DNA of 64,000 nucleotides from Hymenopus coronatus (taxonomy: Eukaryota; Arthropoda; Insecta; Mantodea; Hymenopodidae): assembly GCA_030762935.1 (NCBI GenBank), contig CM060881.1, positions 101,632,501-101,696,500 of the forward strand, written 5' to 3'. The translations under genes were made by a program, and so were the position numbers. This document shows, piece by piece, positions 46,700 to 56,857 of this stretch; positions within the stretch are counted from its first letter, which is position 1, and each line of letters starts with the position of its first letter. Below the pieces are notes generated by a model, which saw only the letters and a list, made by a program, of their open reading frames with translations, was not told where the DNA came from and ran no database searches.

Positions 46700-47744
46700 A
46701 AAATAGTTTTCTTTGTGGAATGAGCTCGAAAATATAATTTGAGACTTAAAAACGAAAATTTTGATTTGAAACCCAAAATTTTACTGTTTACAAACTGTAA
46801 TTTTGTTTCGTATTTGTGAAATCCTATGGTTTAGTGTGTCCTGCTACAAATTACATTTGAAAACACGCTCTGAAGTATGCAATTCTAACGACAATTTGAA
46901 TGGCAGGAAATGCAATATCTATTACTGAATACTGGGGTATTTATTTTAAAACAATTGTAAATAATTTGAAGAAATAATAGTGATAACTAAAACTGAACAA
47001 AGCATAATATTGCTTAGAATGCAATTTCACCTAATAATAGCTAAAAGTGAGCTTTGAAAATTAAAAAGTGAGACTCTAACTGTTCTTTAAGTTCTACCTC
47101 CATTGTCATCATCCAGGTATGCCGTATCATCTATTATTTAACCAGTGCTCACCCCATGCTTATTCACAAACGAGACACCTAGTGTCTGAGGAGTCCAGCC
47201 ACATCCCACTAACCAAATATTTCCGGCGGTAAAACTGTCTGGCTACAAAGTTTGACTCGTACCAAATTACTTGTGCTTTCCTGCCACAATTATATTATAA
47301 TCACTCCTACGTGTGGTATTTACTCAGCATGTTCAACACAACATTGTGTCCAATATTCAGAAACTGCACTCCGTAAACAGAATTACTAATATCCCATTCA
47401 CAATGAGATTAAGCGCAGACCTAGCGTAAAGGCAAGATTTGGCATTTATTTTATTCAACGGAAGAATTCACATAAGCACATGCAACTAGCTAATAATGCA
47501 ATGCCAGAGTTTTGAAACCCCATTCTTTATGTTTATCCGCATTGCGTACATAGAGGAAGATCTTTCATTTGTTCCTCTATGCATTGTCTGCCGTTAAACA
47601 GCAGAGATCACATTTTATAACACATACACGCGGCAAGTCTATTTGACTACACCGCAACACCTCTCATTTCGCTCAAGAGATTATGATGGAACACAACCGG
47701 AGCAAATATAAATAATCTACTAAAATCATAATTCAAAATCTAAA
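46700..47744. other. Low-copy stretch without assigned feature
   Basis: No repeat family seen elsewhere in the window and no convincing reading frame. The segment is bounded by family H copies on both sides. Confidence 0.3.
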
Positions 47745-47792
47745 AAGAGTCTCATGTGCTCCATTCACATGACTTTTTCTACCCCTCTGTAT

Positions 47793-49150
47793 GAATGAAT
47801 GAATAAGTGTATTTATTAACATAGCAATATCATACATAGAATTTCAACAGTCGCACGGGTCCACAGACCGTACGTGCTTTTGTAATACACATTACAAGCA
47901 ATATTAAAACAACAACCACAACAAAGAATTAAAAGAGTAAACACGAAAATAAAAAGACAAAGGAAATGCACAGTCAAAAGCAATATTACACAACAATAAA
48001 ATTAAGAGTGAATCCGAAAATAAATATACAAAGATATTCAAATATAGCAATTCAAATTTACAGCACAGAGTACACCTTCATAAATGCACCCTCTTATCAT
48101 AGATAATTACACTTAAAAGACATATATATATACACATAATATATACAACCCTAGCACAACGGTGACCTAAGTATGACATAATATATATGTATGTAGAACA
48201 TTGTAGTCACTTTTGTTTAGTTGATCTTATCTCCCCCCCCCCCTTCTCTATTGGCAGCCTCCTCAGATCTCAGCTGTCTTGCCTTAAGTATAAATTTACC
48301 TAGCCCGTCCATGTTTTCCGTGCCTGCCAGTAGCGTCCAACATGCTTCTATCCCTACATTCGCAGTGGTAAAAAATCGCGGCAAATATTTTTCCCGCCAT
48401 TCCTCCGTACCCCTACATCTTGCCAAGATGTGAGTCCACGACTCTTCCTCCTCGCAAATGGGACAGATTCTCGTACCATTCTCGTCAGAAATTTTCGTGC
48501 TCCTCCATGCTCCTAGTCTAATCCACGCGAGTCCCTCTCTAATGAGTTTGGTACCTGTTTTGATGTATTGCCCCATACCCCACTCCGATTTCAGCCCAGA
48601 CTGTACTTCTAATGAAACCTTCTCTGTGCATTGCGCAATCATTTGCTGTCTGTCAATATCACAGAGACGTTTCTTAATTTTTCTCCAAATACTTCGCCTG
48701 TTTTCCTGACCCGCCATCCAAATGTCTCCCATCCCAATCGTTTTCAACCCTTTCTTTAATGTTGATGCCCACGTCAAATTACCTTCCATTCGCAACTGTT
48801 CACGGTAGCAGACTGCCCTAATTAGAGATTGGTTTCCGTGAACGATTCTCATCCAATATTTAACTGCTCTGATTTTGCACTCTATCGTTTCACTATGTGC
48901 CCCGAATTCCCTCATTATTCCGCAGTTTGCCGTACCCCTACCTACACCCAGAATTCCTTTCAAAAATTGGGTCCTCACTTGATCCAGATTTCCTGTTTGT
49001 TCCTCCGTATGTCATCGTGGATCTAACTGTCGCTCCGTATACAGTTTCCATTAAGGTTATGGAGATATTCGGAATTCTGCAGCGTATCCGGAGAGCTTCC
49101 GCCGCTTTCACCCTTGCCTTGTGTTTCGCAATGTCAATGTGTTTTGCTGT
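47793..49150 (-). mobile_element. 5'-truncated non-LTR retrotransposon
   Basis: On the minus strand the body ends with an ATTC-type repeat (plus strand GAATGAATGAATAAG at 47794-47808), a typical non-LTR 3' tail. The element interrupts a family H copy. CTGTA occurs at both junctions and is a candidate 5-bp target duplication. Coding remnant at 48217-49150. Confidence 0.75.
48217..49150 (-). pseudogene. Non-LTR polymerase C-terminus with zinc knuckle
   Basis: The main frame (48978-48217, 253 codons) is open to its end. It includes a helical thumb-like region and a terminal cysteine-histidine motif: CPICEEEESWTHILARC, a Cx2C-type knuckle with H and C spaced as in the C-terminal zinc fingers of several non-LTR clades (for example RTEX, I and R1-related). 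Upstream, in another frame (about 49150-48980), comes a METVYGATVRSTMTYGG-like thumb block. The frameshift near 48975 and the loss of the palm domain make it inactive. Clade not fixed. Confidence 0.75.
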
Positions 49151-49989
49151 AACAACATATTGTTAATAAGCTTATTCTTCTATCTACTTCATGCTCATCG
49201 AGATATGCATTAACAGAAACGGTCTTATTACTTAGTTCCTTATAGGTAGAATGTAAGCAAGGGAATACACTAGGAAACCGACACTAAAATGCTTTAAAAT
49301 GTGGTTGCTATGGTATAGAAATCCGATTCTTTGCATGGCCAGGTTTTGAGAAGCTCCCCTAAGAGAAAAATATTAAGAAATTTTAAAACTGAAATCAATA
49401 ACAAGGAATATCATGTAAACAGTCAACTCCAGGAAAAAATGCATACAACATAAATTGCGCGTTTTAATGTGTTCCACAGTTTTAGTCCTGTAAGTTTTTT
49501 TCCATCTATTAAGGTTTAACAGTTATGCAAAATTCCGCAAATTGCTTCAGAATGCGGATGTGTTCATAAGCTATTCCCAGTAAATTCAAAATATTATACA
49601 TTTTTTTTTGTCATGTAAATATATTTATATACGATATTATAATAAAAATTGATAGAGCCATTTTTGAGAAAATCAATAGTTTCAAAACTTTTTCCATGTA
49701 AAGCGAGTGCGGGTGGGGAGATTTTGTTGAAAATCTTCGTGTCATATCCTTGAAATACACCAAACTTCAATACCAAGTATGGTATTTAAAGACTTTTCGT
49801 TTTTGAGCTATACCGTCTACAGACATACACACACGGACATTTATATAAAAAGTTTCTTTTTAATTCAGGGGATCCTAAACATGTATTTCCGGTGAAATCT
49901 CGGTAACAATACCTTCTCTATACACTATGTACATAGTACGTGTAAAGAAAGTAAAAATAATCAGAAATAACGAGGAGCAGGGGAACCTC

Positions 49990-51655
49990 GCAACAAAAGC
50001 TGTAGTAAAAATCTGATGTGTTACACTTTAGCTGCTCTACGAACTTATTACAAAAGATTATTCTTCTTGCTACATATACTAATAGAGATAAGCATTAGCA
50101 GAATGTTCTTATAACTTAGTTCCTTATAAGTAGAATGGAACTAGGGGAATGTACTAGGCTAAAGTGAGTCAAATGTTTTAAAAGCTATCGTTATCGTATT
50201 GTCATAGCAAATCACTTCTTTGCTTGGCCAGGAGTAGAACAAAAGAAAATCTTATGTGTTCCATTCACATGACTTGCTCTACATCTCTGCAACAAATTAT
50301 TGTTAAAAATCTTATGCTTCTATTTACTTCATGCTAATCCAGAAAAAAATCAGCAGAAACAGTTCTATAACTTGCCTCCTTGTAAGTATAAGCGAAATAG
50401 GTTAAAGGAGAGTCAAAAGATGGTTGTTATGTGACCGAGTTCCTTTGTTTGTATGTACAGGAGTTGACAAAATCCTGTATAAGTAATTTAAAGCTGAAAC
50501 AAGAAACAAGGAATATCTCAAAAACGATCAAATCCATAAAAAAAATAAAAAACAAAAATTATGTGTTTTAATGTCCTCTACATTTTTTGTGTGGTAAGCT
50601 TTTGTCTATCTCCTACGGTATAGCAGTTAAGAAAAATTCCGTAAAATTCATACAGAAAAAAGTAGTCTTGAGAGGCTATTTCCAGAAAATTCAAGAAATA
50701 CATATTATTATTAATATGGTGTATTAAAGAGGTAAATATCTTTAATACACGATATTTTAATCAAAAATCGTTAGGGCTGTTTTTGAGAAAATAAAAATTT
50801 TCGAAAAAAGTTCCATGTAACATATAGTTTGGGGTAGGCGGGATTTTCTCACACACACACACACGAACCTTTTTCTGAAAATGCTTTTTTTGCATTCCTA
50901 AAACATGTATTTCCAGTGAAATATCGGTATCGAATTTTTGGGTGGAATACAATACTTCCTCTATACACTATGTACATAGCACGTATACAGAAAGTAAAAA
51001 ACGGATACTTCCTGTCTGAGAAAAGTATAGGTACTTCACATTGAAACCAATAACAAGGAATATATCTGGGAACCGTCTACCTCCACAACAAAAACGTAAA
51101 AAACATAAACTGTGTGTTTTGACGAGGTCAACATATTTTGCGTAGTAAGTTTTGCATACGGTTCAGTAGTTAAGCAAAACTCGGTGATATTCATCCGGAA
51201 TAAAGACGTTTTCAGAGGCTATTTCTAGAAAATTCAAGATAAACATTTTATTTGGAATGTAAATAGCTTTAATATAAAAGACATTTTAATCAAAACCGTT
51301 ACTCATTTCTGGGAAAATTAAAATTGCCGAAAATTTTTCCATATAAAGGGTATTTTGTGGTGGAGGGGGGAGGGAATTTCTTTAAAATATTCGTGTCGTG
51401 TCCTTAGAAGATACTAAACCTAAATATCAAATTTGGTGTTTAATGGCCTTTTCGTTTTTGAGCTATACTGTCCAGACACATAAAGACACACATACACACA
51501 CATACACACACGGATCTTTTTATGAAAATGTCCCTTTTGGGTTCAGGGGGTCCTAAAAATCGTATTTCCGGTAAAATCTCGGTATCGAATTTTGCGTGGA
51601 ATACAATACTTTCTCTAACCACTAAGTACATTGTGTTTACGGAGCTAGACGAAGT
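49990..51655 (-). repeat. Family H copy, reverse, containing a nested family H copy
   Basis: Outer copy starts AAATCTGATGTGTTACACTTTAG, reaches GGAGTAGAACAAAAGAAAA at about 50232, is interrupted, and resumes at about 51001 with CGGATACTTCCTGTCTGAG. It then continues to the other end (about 51640-51655, GACGAAGTAAAAA). The uninterrupted version of the junction exists at about 8460-8490. Confidence 0.85.
50232..51000 (-). mobile_element. Family H element nested in another family H copy
   Basis: Runs from TCTTATGTGTTCCATTCACA to CAGAAAGTAAAAAA. The flanks join into the sequence seen without interruption at about 8465-8480, so the insertion is clean and its ends lie within the A run. Ends are the same as those of the insertion at 57195-58014. 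Confidence 0.85.
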
Positions 51656-52390
51656 AAAAATCTATTCTACAAAAACTTCTTAGAAGGCATTTCTACTGAA
51701 TGGTTTTATTATATAGTTCCTTATAATTAGAAGGGAAATTTTGGAATACTCTGTCATTGAAATTCGCTTCGGGATTAACCAAAACAAACACGCACGACTT
51801 CCTGTTCGCGAAAAGTATACATATTTTAAAACTAAAATCAACAACAAGGAATATCATGGAAACGCTTAAGTTTACAACCAAAATGAAAAGGACATAAGTT
51901 GCGTCTTATATATATTTTTTACTTTTTTGTGGAGTTAGTTTTTGTCTAACTCTTAGGATTTACCCGCAATAGAAAATTAATTCAGAATGAAGAAGCCTTT
52001 AGATGTTATTGTCAGTCGTGGTACACCTTTTATTTGTCATGTAAGTACTTTTAATATACAATATTTTCATGAAATTCGTTAGAAGTAGTTTTGAGAAAAT
52101 CAACATTTTCGAAAATTATTCCATATAAAAGGTAATTTGAGGTGAAAATCTTTGTGTCGCACATTTGGGAGATATTAAACTTAAATGCCAGGTTTTATAT
52201 TAAACAAACTTTTTATTTTTGAGGTATGCTGTCTATATACACACACATACACACACTCGCCGTTTTTACAATCTTCTTTAAATTCAGGGGGTCTCAAAAC
52301 AAATATTTCCGTTAAAATCTTGGTATCGAATTTTTTGGTAGAATACAATACCTAACTCCTTTATGTAGTACGGTTAGAGAAAGCATGAGT
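51656..52390 (-). repeat. Family H copy, reverse, degraded
   Basis: Contains AACAACAAGGAATATCATGG, GTTTTTGTCTAACTCTTAGG, TTTGAGAAAATCAACATTTTC and the end GGTTAGAGAAAGCATGAG; the hairpin side is diverged. Confidence 0.7.
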
Positions 52391-52479
52391 AAATGAATAC
52401 GCTCTAATTGAATACAACATGCCATTACCTTGAAATGCGCCAGATACCCTTGTTTAAAAAGAAATTCGGATGTTTTAGA

Positions 52480-53290
52480 TTATCATGACATTTTCTACAC
52501 ATTTCCAAGCAGTTGTTTTTAACAAGTTTATTCCTCTATGTAATTCATATTAATCAAGATAAAGATTCGCAGTTTTATTACGTGACAATTGGATTAGGGG
52601 AACATAGTAGCCGAGGCGAAAGTCAAAGCGTTGAAGAGCTGGGAGCTAGGTGACTAATTTGAAAATACATTTTCTTTGTCGTACACCAAGAAAGAAGAAC
52701 AACAAAAGTTTCCTCTTGAATAGTGTAAGTATGTCAAAGTTTAAACTACACTGTATAACACTATGATGTCCGCCGTAAAAAAAGTATTGGGAGTAAAATG
52801 TTTGGTTAAGCATGACATACATTTTAAAATACAATGTGTGTGTGTCTCTTACGGCTTACCAGTTATGCAAAATTAATTGAGAATTAAAAATATTTCAGAG
52901 TATATTTTCAAAAAGTTGAAGATACACATTTTCTTTTTCATAAAATTTTAAAATTTTTATCCGTGTTTGGGGTATTGAAATCTTGGAAGATTAGAAATGG
53001 AATTTCTAATCTGTCAATTACCAGGCTTATATCAACCCCGCCGGTGTGCCGGAATTTCGACCCCAGGAGTTCTTTTACGTGCCAGTAAATCCACTAATAT
53101 GAGGCTATCGCTTTTAAGCACATTTAAAAGCCATAGGTCTGGAAGGGGTTTAGCCAGCGACCTTGAGATCAGAAGTCTGACGCTTAATCAACTCAGCTAC
53201 TCAACCCGACAATCTCCTTGGAAGATGATGACTGAAAAGCTAGATATGGTATCTAAGTAACTTTTCGTTTCTGAGTTATGCTGTTAAAAT
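52480..53290 (-). repeat. Family H copy, reverse, degraded, with SINE
   Basis: Begins near TTATCATGACATTTTCTACAC, continues with GTGTGTGTCTCTTACGGCTTACC, is split by a SINE at about 52999-53212, and resumes AATCTCCTTGGAAGATG to GAGTTATGCTGTTAAAATC. Confidence 0.6.
52999..53212 (-). mobile_element. tRNA-derived SINE, family E
   Basis: On the minus strand: tRNA-like head (GAGTAGCTGAGTTGATTAAG, then GATCTCAAGGTCGCTGGC), a body with GGATTTACTGGCACGTAAAA, GAACTCCTGGGGTCG and TTCCGGCACACCGGCG. The ACGTAAAAGAA block is shared with the fold-back element at 35545-36108. From memory this body is typical of SINEs in orthopteroid insects. Confidence 0.75.
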
Positions 53291-53299
53291 CACACACGG

Positions 53300-54180
53300 A
53301 GGTTTTACTAATTCCACACATAATATGTACACAGTGTACAGAAAAGGTATTGTATTGCACCCAAAAATTCGATACCGAGATTTTACCGCAAATACAAGTT
53401 TTGGGGTCCCTCATTCCAAAAAATGTGTTTTTAGAAAAATGTGCGTGTGTGTGGTGTCTGTCAGTGTATGTGTGTGTCTGTTGTAGGCAGCATAGTTCAA
53501 AAACGATAAGTCCATTAAATACCAAATTGGTATTTAAGTTCATGTCTTCCAAGGATACGAGACAAAGATTTTCAAGAAAATCCTCCACCCCCAACTACAC
53601 TTTACATGGAACATTTTTTGAAAATTTTATTTCCTAGAAAATGGATCTAAGGAATTTGATTAAAATGTCGTATATTAAAGATATTTATATGAAAAATAAA
53701 ATGTATATCTTGAATTTTCTGGAAATAGCCCCTGAAGACTTCTTTATTCTGTTGAAATTTATGGTATTTTGCATAAACCATGAGAGAGAGGGAATAACTT
53801 ACTTAACAAAAAACGTAATTATCGTTAAAACACAATTAAGTCATTTATATTTTTTCGTGGAGGTTGACCTCTTTTGAGGTATTTGTTACTATTGATTTCA
53901 GTTTTAAAAACACTTTTTTTATAAGAGAACTTGTCAACTCCTGGCCACGCAAAGAAATGGATTTCAATCCCATAGCAGTCACATTTTAGAACATTCAACT
54001 GTTGGTTTAGCCCTATTCCCCTATTTCCGTTTTACTTATAAGGAACTAAGTAATAAAGACAATTTCTGTGAATGTTTATCTCTATTAGCATGAAGTAAAT
54101 AGAAGAATAAGCTTTTTAAACAATAATGTATTAAAGAGAGGTAGAGAAAGTCATGCTATTGGAGCACATAATAATTTTTT
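53300..54180 (+). repeat. Family H copy, forward, near full length
   Basis: Starts near CATAATATGTACACAGTGTA, keeps AAAATTCGATACCGAGATTT, GTGTGTGTGGTGTCTGTC, a perfect 19-bp palindrome at 53517-53535, GATACGAGACAAAGATTTTC, TTTATCTCTATTAGCATGAAG and the end GAGAAAGTCATGCTATTGG. One of the best preserved forward copies. Confidence 0.82.
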
Positions 54181-54194
54181 ATTTATAATTCTTG

Positions 54195-55385
54195 TTCCAG
54201 TTCTTCTTCTTCTTCTTCTTCAAGGATAGACTTTTAAAATCTATTCCGACTCAAAGACTATCTTCGCATCACAATCTTGGTCTTCCAATTGATCTACTAC
54301 CACGTGAGTCGTAAAGAAACACTCGTTCTGTTATTATATAATGATCCATTCTTTCAACATGTCTGTACCATTGTTGTTTCAAGATAACAATTTTTTCTTG
54401 TAAGGTATTGATTTTTAACTGTGTTATATTTGTATTATGTATATGATCCCTTAAAGTATATCCCAGTATGGATTTAATTTTTCTTTTCTTTACTCTATTT
54501 AAAGCGCAGTTCTTACTGCCGTATGTTAGAAGTGGAACAGCTAAAGGTTTGTAAAATCTTAAAAGTGTCTCTATTATAGATTGTCTTAATGTTCTGTAAA
54601 AAGTTCTGTTTCGTAATCGTTTATCCTCTCCGTTATTGTAGGACTGACACCACCCTAGGACTTACAAGCCAGTGCCTAGGGGTCAGTAGCCTGTCGGGGA
54701 GCCAACGGCACGAAATCTCAGAATGGAGAACTGTAAGGCAAACATGAACGTTAGGAAGAGGATGATATGAAATGTAAGCAAATTTGATGTTTAGGAAGGT
54801 GATAATGGAGCTATTGGTGGAATGAGTCTCGAGGAAAACCGGAGGACCCGGAGCAAATCTGGCCAGACGCCCCTTCGTCCATTACAAATCCAAATTCGGG
54901 TGCTTGGGATCGAACCCGGGCCGCCTCGATGAGAGGCGCGTGGTCTAACCACTCAACCACGGCGCCGCCCCTTTGTAAATACTACCGCACATGGGTATAT
55001 TGAAATTTGGCTAATTTTTGTTCTAACTCATGATCTTGCATGATATGAAATTTAACATCCTAAATAATTAAATTTATCAACTTGCTCAATTATACATTCA
55101 TTTAATTCTATTTTCTTTCCAATCGGGTACTTTGCTTTAAGAACAATCGTTTGGATTTAGCTGTAGATATGTTCAAATTATAGTTTACTGTTACTTATTG
55201 CAATTTATATACAGCTTTTTGTAAACCTTCTTCAGAATCTGAGAGGATAATCTGGTTGTCAGCAAATAAAACAATGTTTAAGTTAAAATATCCTAATGTA
55301 AAAATGTTTATCTAATCCTTTTTATTCAAGGAAATGCATCTGGAATATTGGAATCTTGGTATCAGTTATTTTTGCAGAAACAATA
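54195..55385 (-). pseudogene. RTE-like non-LTR reverse transcriptase, split by SINE
   Basis: On the minus strand the palm motif reads FADNQIILSDSEEGLQKAVY near 55270-55200, the catalytic FADD pair having lost its second aspartate. Next comes a block resembling LNISTAKSK and, after the SINE insertion, PLAVPLLTYGSKN, ILGYTLRDHIHN and HVERMD toward a C-terminal RGSRSIGRPRL block. The 3' end is marked by a GAA tandem repeat (plus strand TTC run at 54201-54221). Frameshifts and stops throughout; inactive. A second RTE-like relative lies at 40400-42372. Confidence 0.78.
54641..54968 (-). mobile_element. tRNA-derived SINE, family B
   Basis: Relative of 1845-2140. On the minus strand the head is GGCGCCGTGGTTGAGTGGTT and GGTTCGATCCCAAGC, with body GAACCACTGTT-free and the block TTTCGTGCCGTTGGCTCCCC. 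It interrupts the RTE-like reverse transcriptase. A 55-bp scrap of the same family is at about 28318-28372. Confidence 0.82.
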
Positions 55386-55414
55386 CATTCTTTACTAGCT
55401 ATAAATGTAGCAAA

Positions 55415-56272
55415 AGAAAAAATATCTGATTGTTACACTCACATGACTTTTTCTAACTGTTCTATTTTCTTCTTACAAATGTTTATTCTTATTTCCGCAC
55501 TATGTTAATCGAGATATGTATTAACAGAATTTACTTATTAGTTCCTTATAAGTAGACGGGAACCAAAGAAATGTGGCCATTTAAAGCGATAGTCATATGT
55601 TTTAAAAGCTATTGTTATGCGATTGTTATTGAAACTCACTTCTTTGCCAGACCAAGAGTAGAACAAAAGAAAAACGGACACTTACTGTTTTAGAAAACTA
55701 TAGGTATTATAACATTGAAACTATAACAAGGAATATCTTGGAAACAATCAACTTTACAATACTTTACTATACAATATGTATATGTAAATGGTGTGTTTTA
55801 ACGAGATCTACATTTTTGTGTAGTCTATCTCTTGCGGTTTAACCGTTATGCAAAATTCTGAAAAAATCAACCAGAATAAAGAGGTTTTCGGAGGCTATTC
55901 CCATAAAATTCAAGATATACATTCTATTTGTAATGTAAATAACTTTAATACACAATATTTTAATCAAAATCGTTAGAGCCATTTTTCAGTAAATCAAAAT
56001 TTTCAAAAATATGTCCATGTAAAGGGCAACTTGTGGTGGGGGGATTTTCTTGGAAATAAACACCAAACTTAGTATTTAACGGTCTCTTAGTTTTGAGCTA
56101 TGCTACTCACAGACACAGACTGGGACCTTTTTCTAAAAATGCCTTTTTTTGGACTCAGCGGACTTCAAAACATATGTTTCCGTTGAAATATCGACATCGA
56201 AATTTTGGGTGCATTTCAATATGTACATTCTCTATACTCTATGCACATAGTACGTGTAGAGAAAGTAAAAAG
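55415..56272 (-). repeat. Family H copy, reverse, near full length
   Basis: Begins AATATCTGATTGTTACACTCA, then ACATGACTTTTTCTAAC, TGTTAATCGAGATATG, GAATATCTTGGAAACAATC, GGTTTAACCGTTATGC and TTTAATCAAAATCGTTAGAG, and ends CGTGTAGAGAAAGTAAAAAG. The central CA tract is nearly lost. Confidence 0.82.
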
Positions 56273-56279
56273 AAAGCAT

Positions 56280-56735
56280 AAAGCTGTTCGATGTGGCAGA
56301 GAAGTACCAAAGTAACTTGGGTTATTCTTCTCATTGAGTAGTCTGCGCGGTTGCCGTTATATTTGCAGCCCAGTACTTTCGCCCACTTCAGCAATTTCAA
56401 GAAATATTTGTGTTCAGTCAGCGTACGCTTTATACGTTGCATATTCAGTGGTCGCATTCAGCGCAACGGTCCTGCAACGATTGGAGCATAAATAAACCTC
56501 GCTTCAAACCCAGCATAAAGCATAAACACGGCGGAATAAATTTTGCTGATCAAACTTAACCTAAAGTGCTGAAATACTCGACCTTCATTCATTTGCATAG
56601 TAATGCCCTGCTGGTGTACTTGAGCTGAAGTACTTATAAAAAGAATCACCGAAGAAAAATGGCGCTTAATGTACTTTAATTTAAATTAAAGAGGTCATCT
56701 AAGTGGTGGAAGCCATTTTTAAAATATTGGAGTAG
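56280..56735. other. Low-copy stretch without assigned feature
   Basis: More balanced base composition, no motif I recognise, no relative in the window. May be part of an unrecognised element or unique DNA. Confidence 0.3.
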
Positions 56736-56739
56736 AGTT

Positions 56740-56857
56740 TGAGTTTTATTTTTTCTACATAATACGTGGTACTATTCGATACCGAGAATTCATTGGAAAT
56801 ATACGTTTTAGGTCCCCTGTACCCCCCAAAAAAAATTAGAAAAAGGTCTGCATGTGA
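56740..56857 (+). repeat. Family H end fragment
   Basis: Forward start (TTTTTTCTACATAATACGTG, ATTCGATACCGAGAATTC) ending at AAGGTCTGCATGTG where the Penelope-like sequence begins. Confidence 0.65.

Larger units (their letters stand above)
47745..49955 (-). repeat. Family H copy, reverse, carrying a non-LTR element
   Basis: Hairpin side at 47745-47792 (CATGTGCTCCATTCACATGA with the perfect stem), then a non-LTR insertion, then the repeat resumes at about 49150 (TAACAACATATTGTTAATAAG) and runs through GTTTAACAGTTATGCAAAAT to the end GTAAAGAAAGTAAAAA at about 49955. Confidence 0.8.

Noticed and set aside
48221..49166. Plus-strand frames opposite the non-LTR polymerase
   Set aside because: The minus-strand frame carries the zinc knuckle and thumb motifs; the plus-strand frames have no support.
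53278..53877. Two long plus-strand frames in a family H copy (119 and 78 codons)
   Set aside because: The same DNA in other family H copies has stops and frameshifts in all frames, and similar peptides appear on either strand merely because the DNA is repeated. Judged noncoding.
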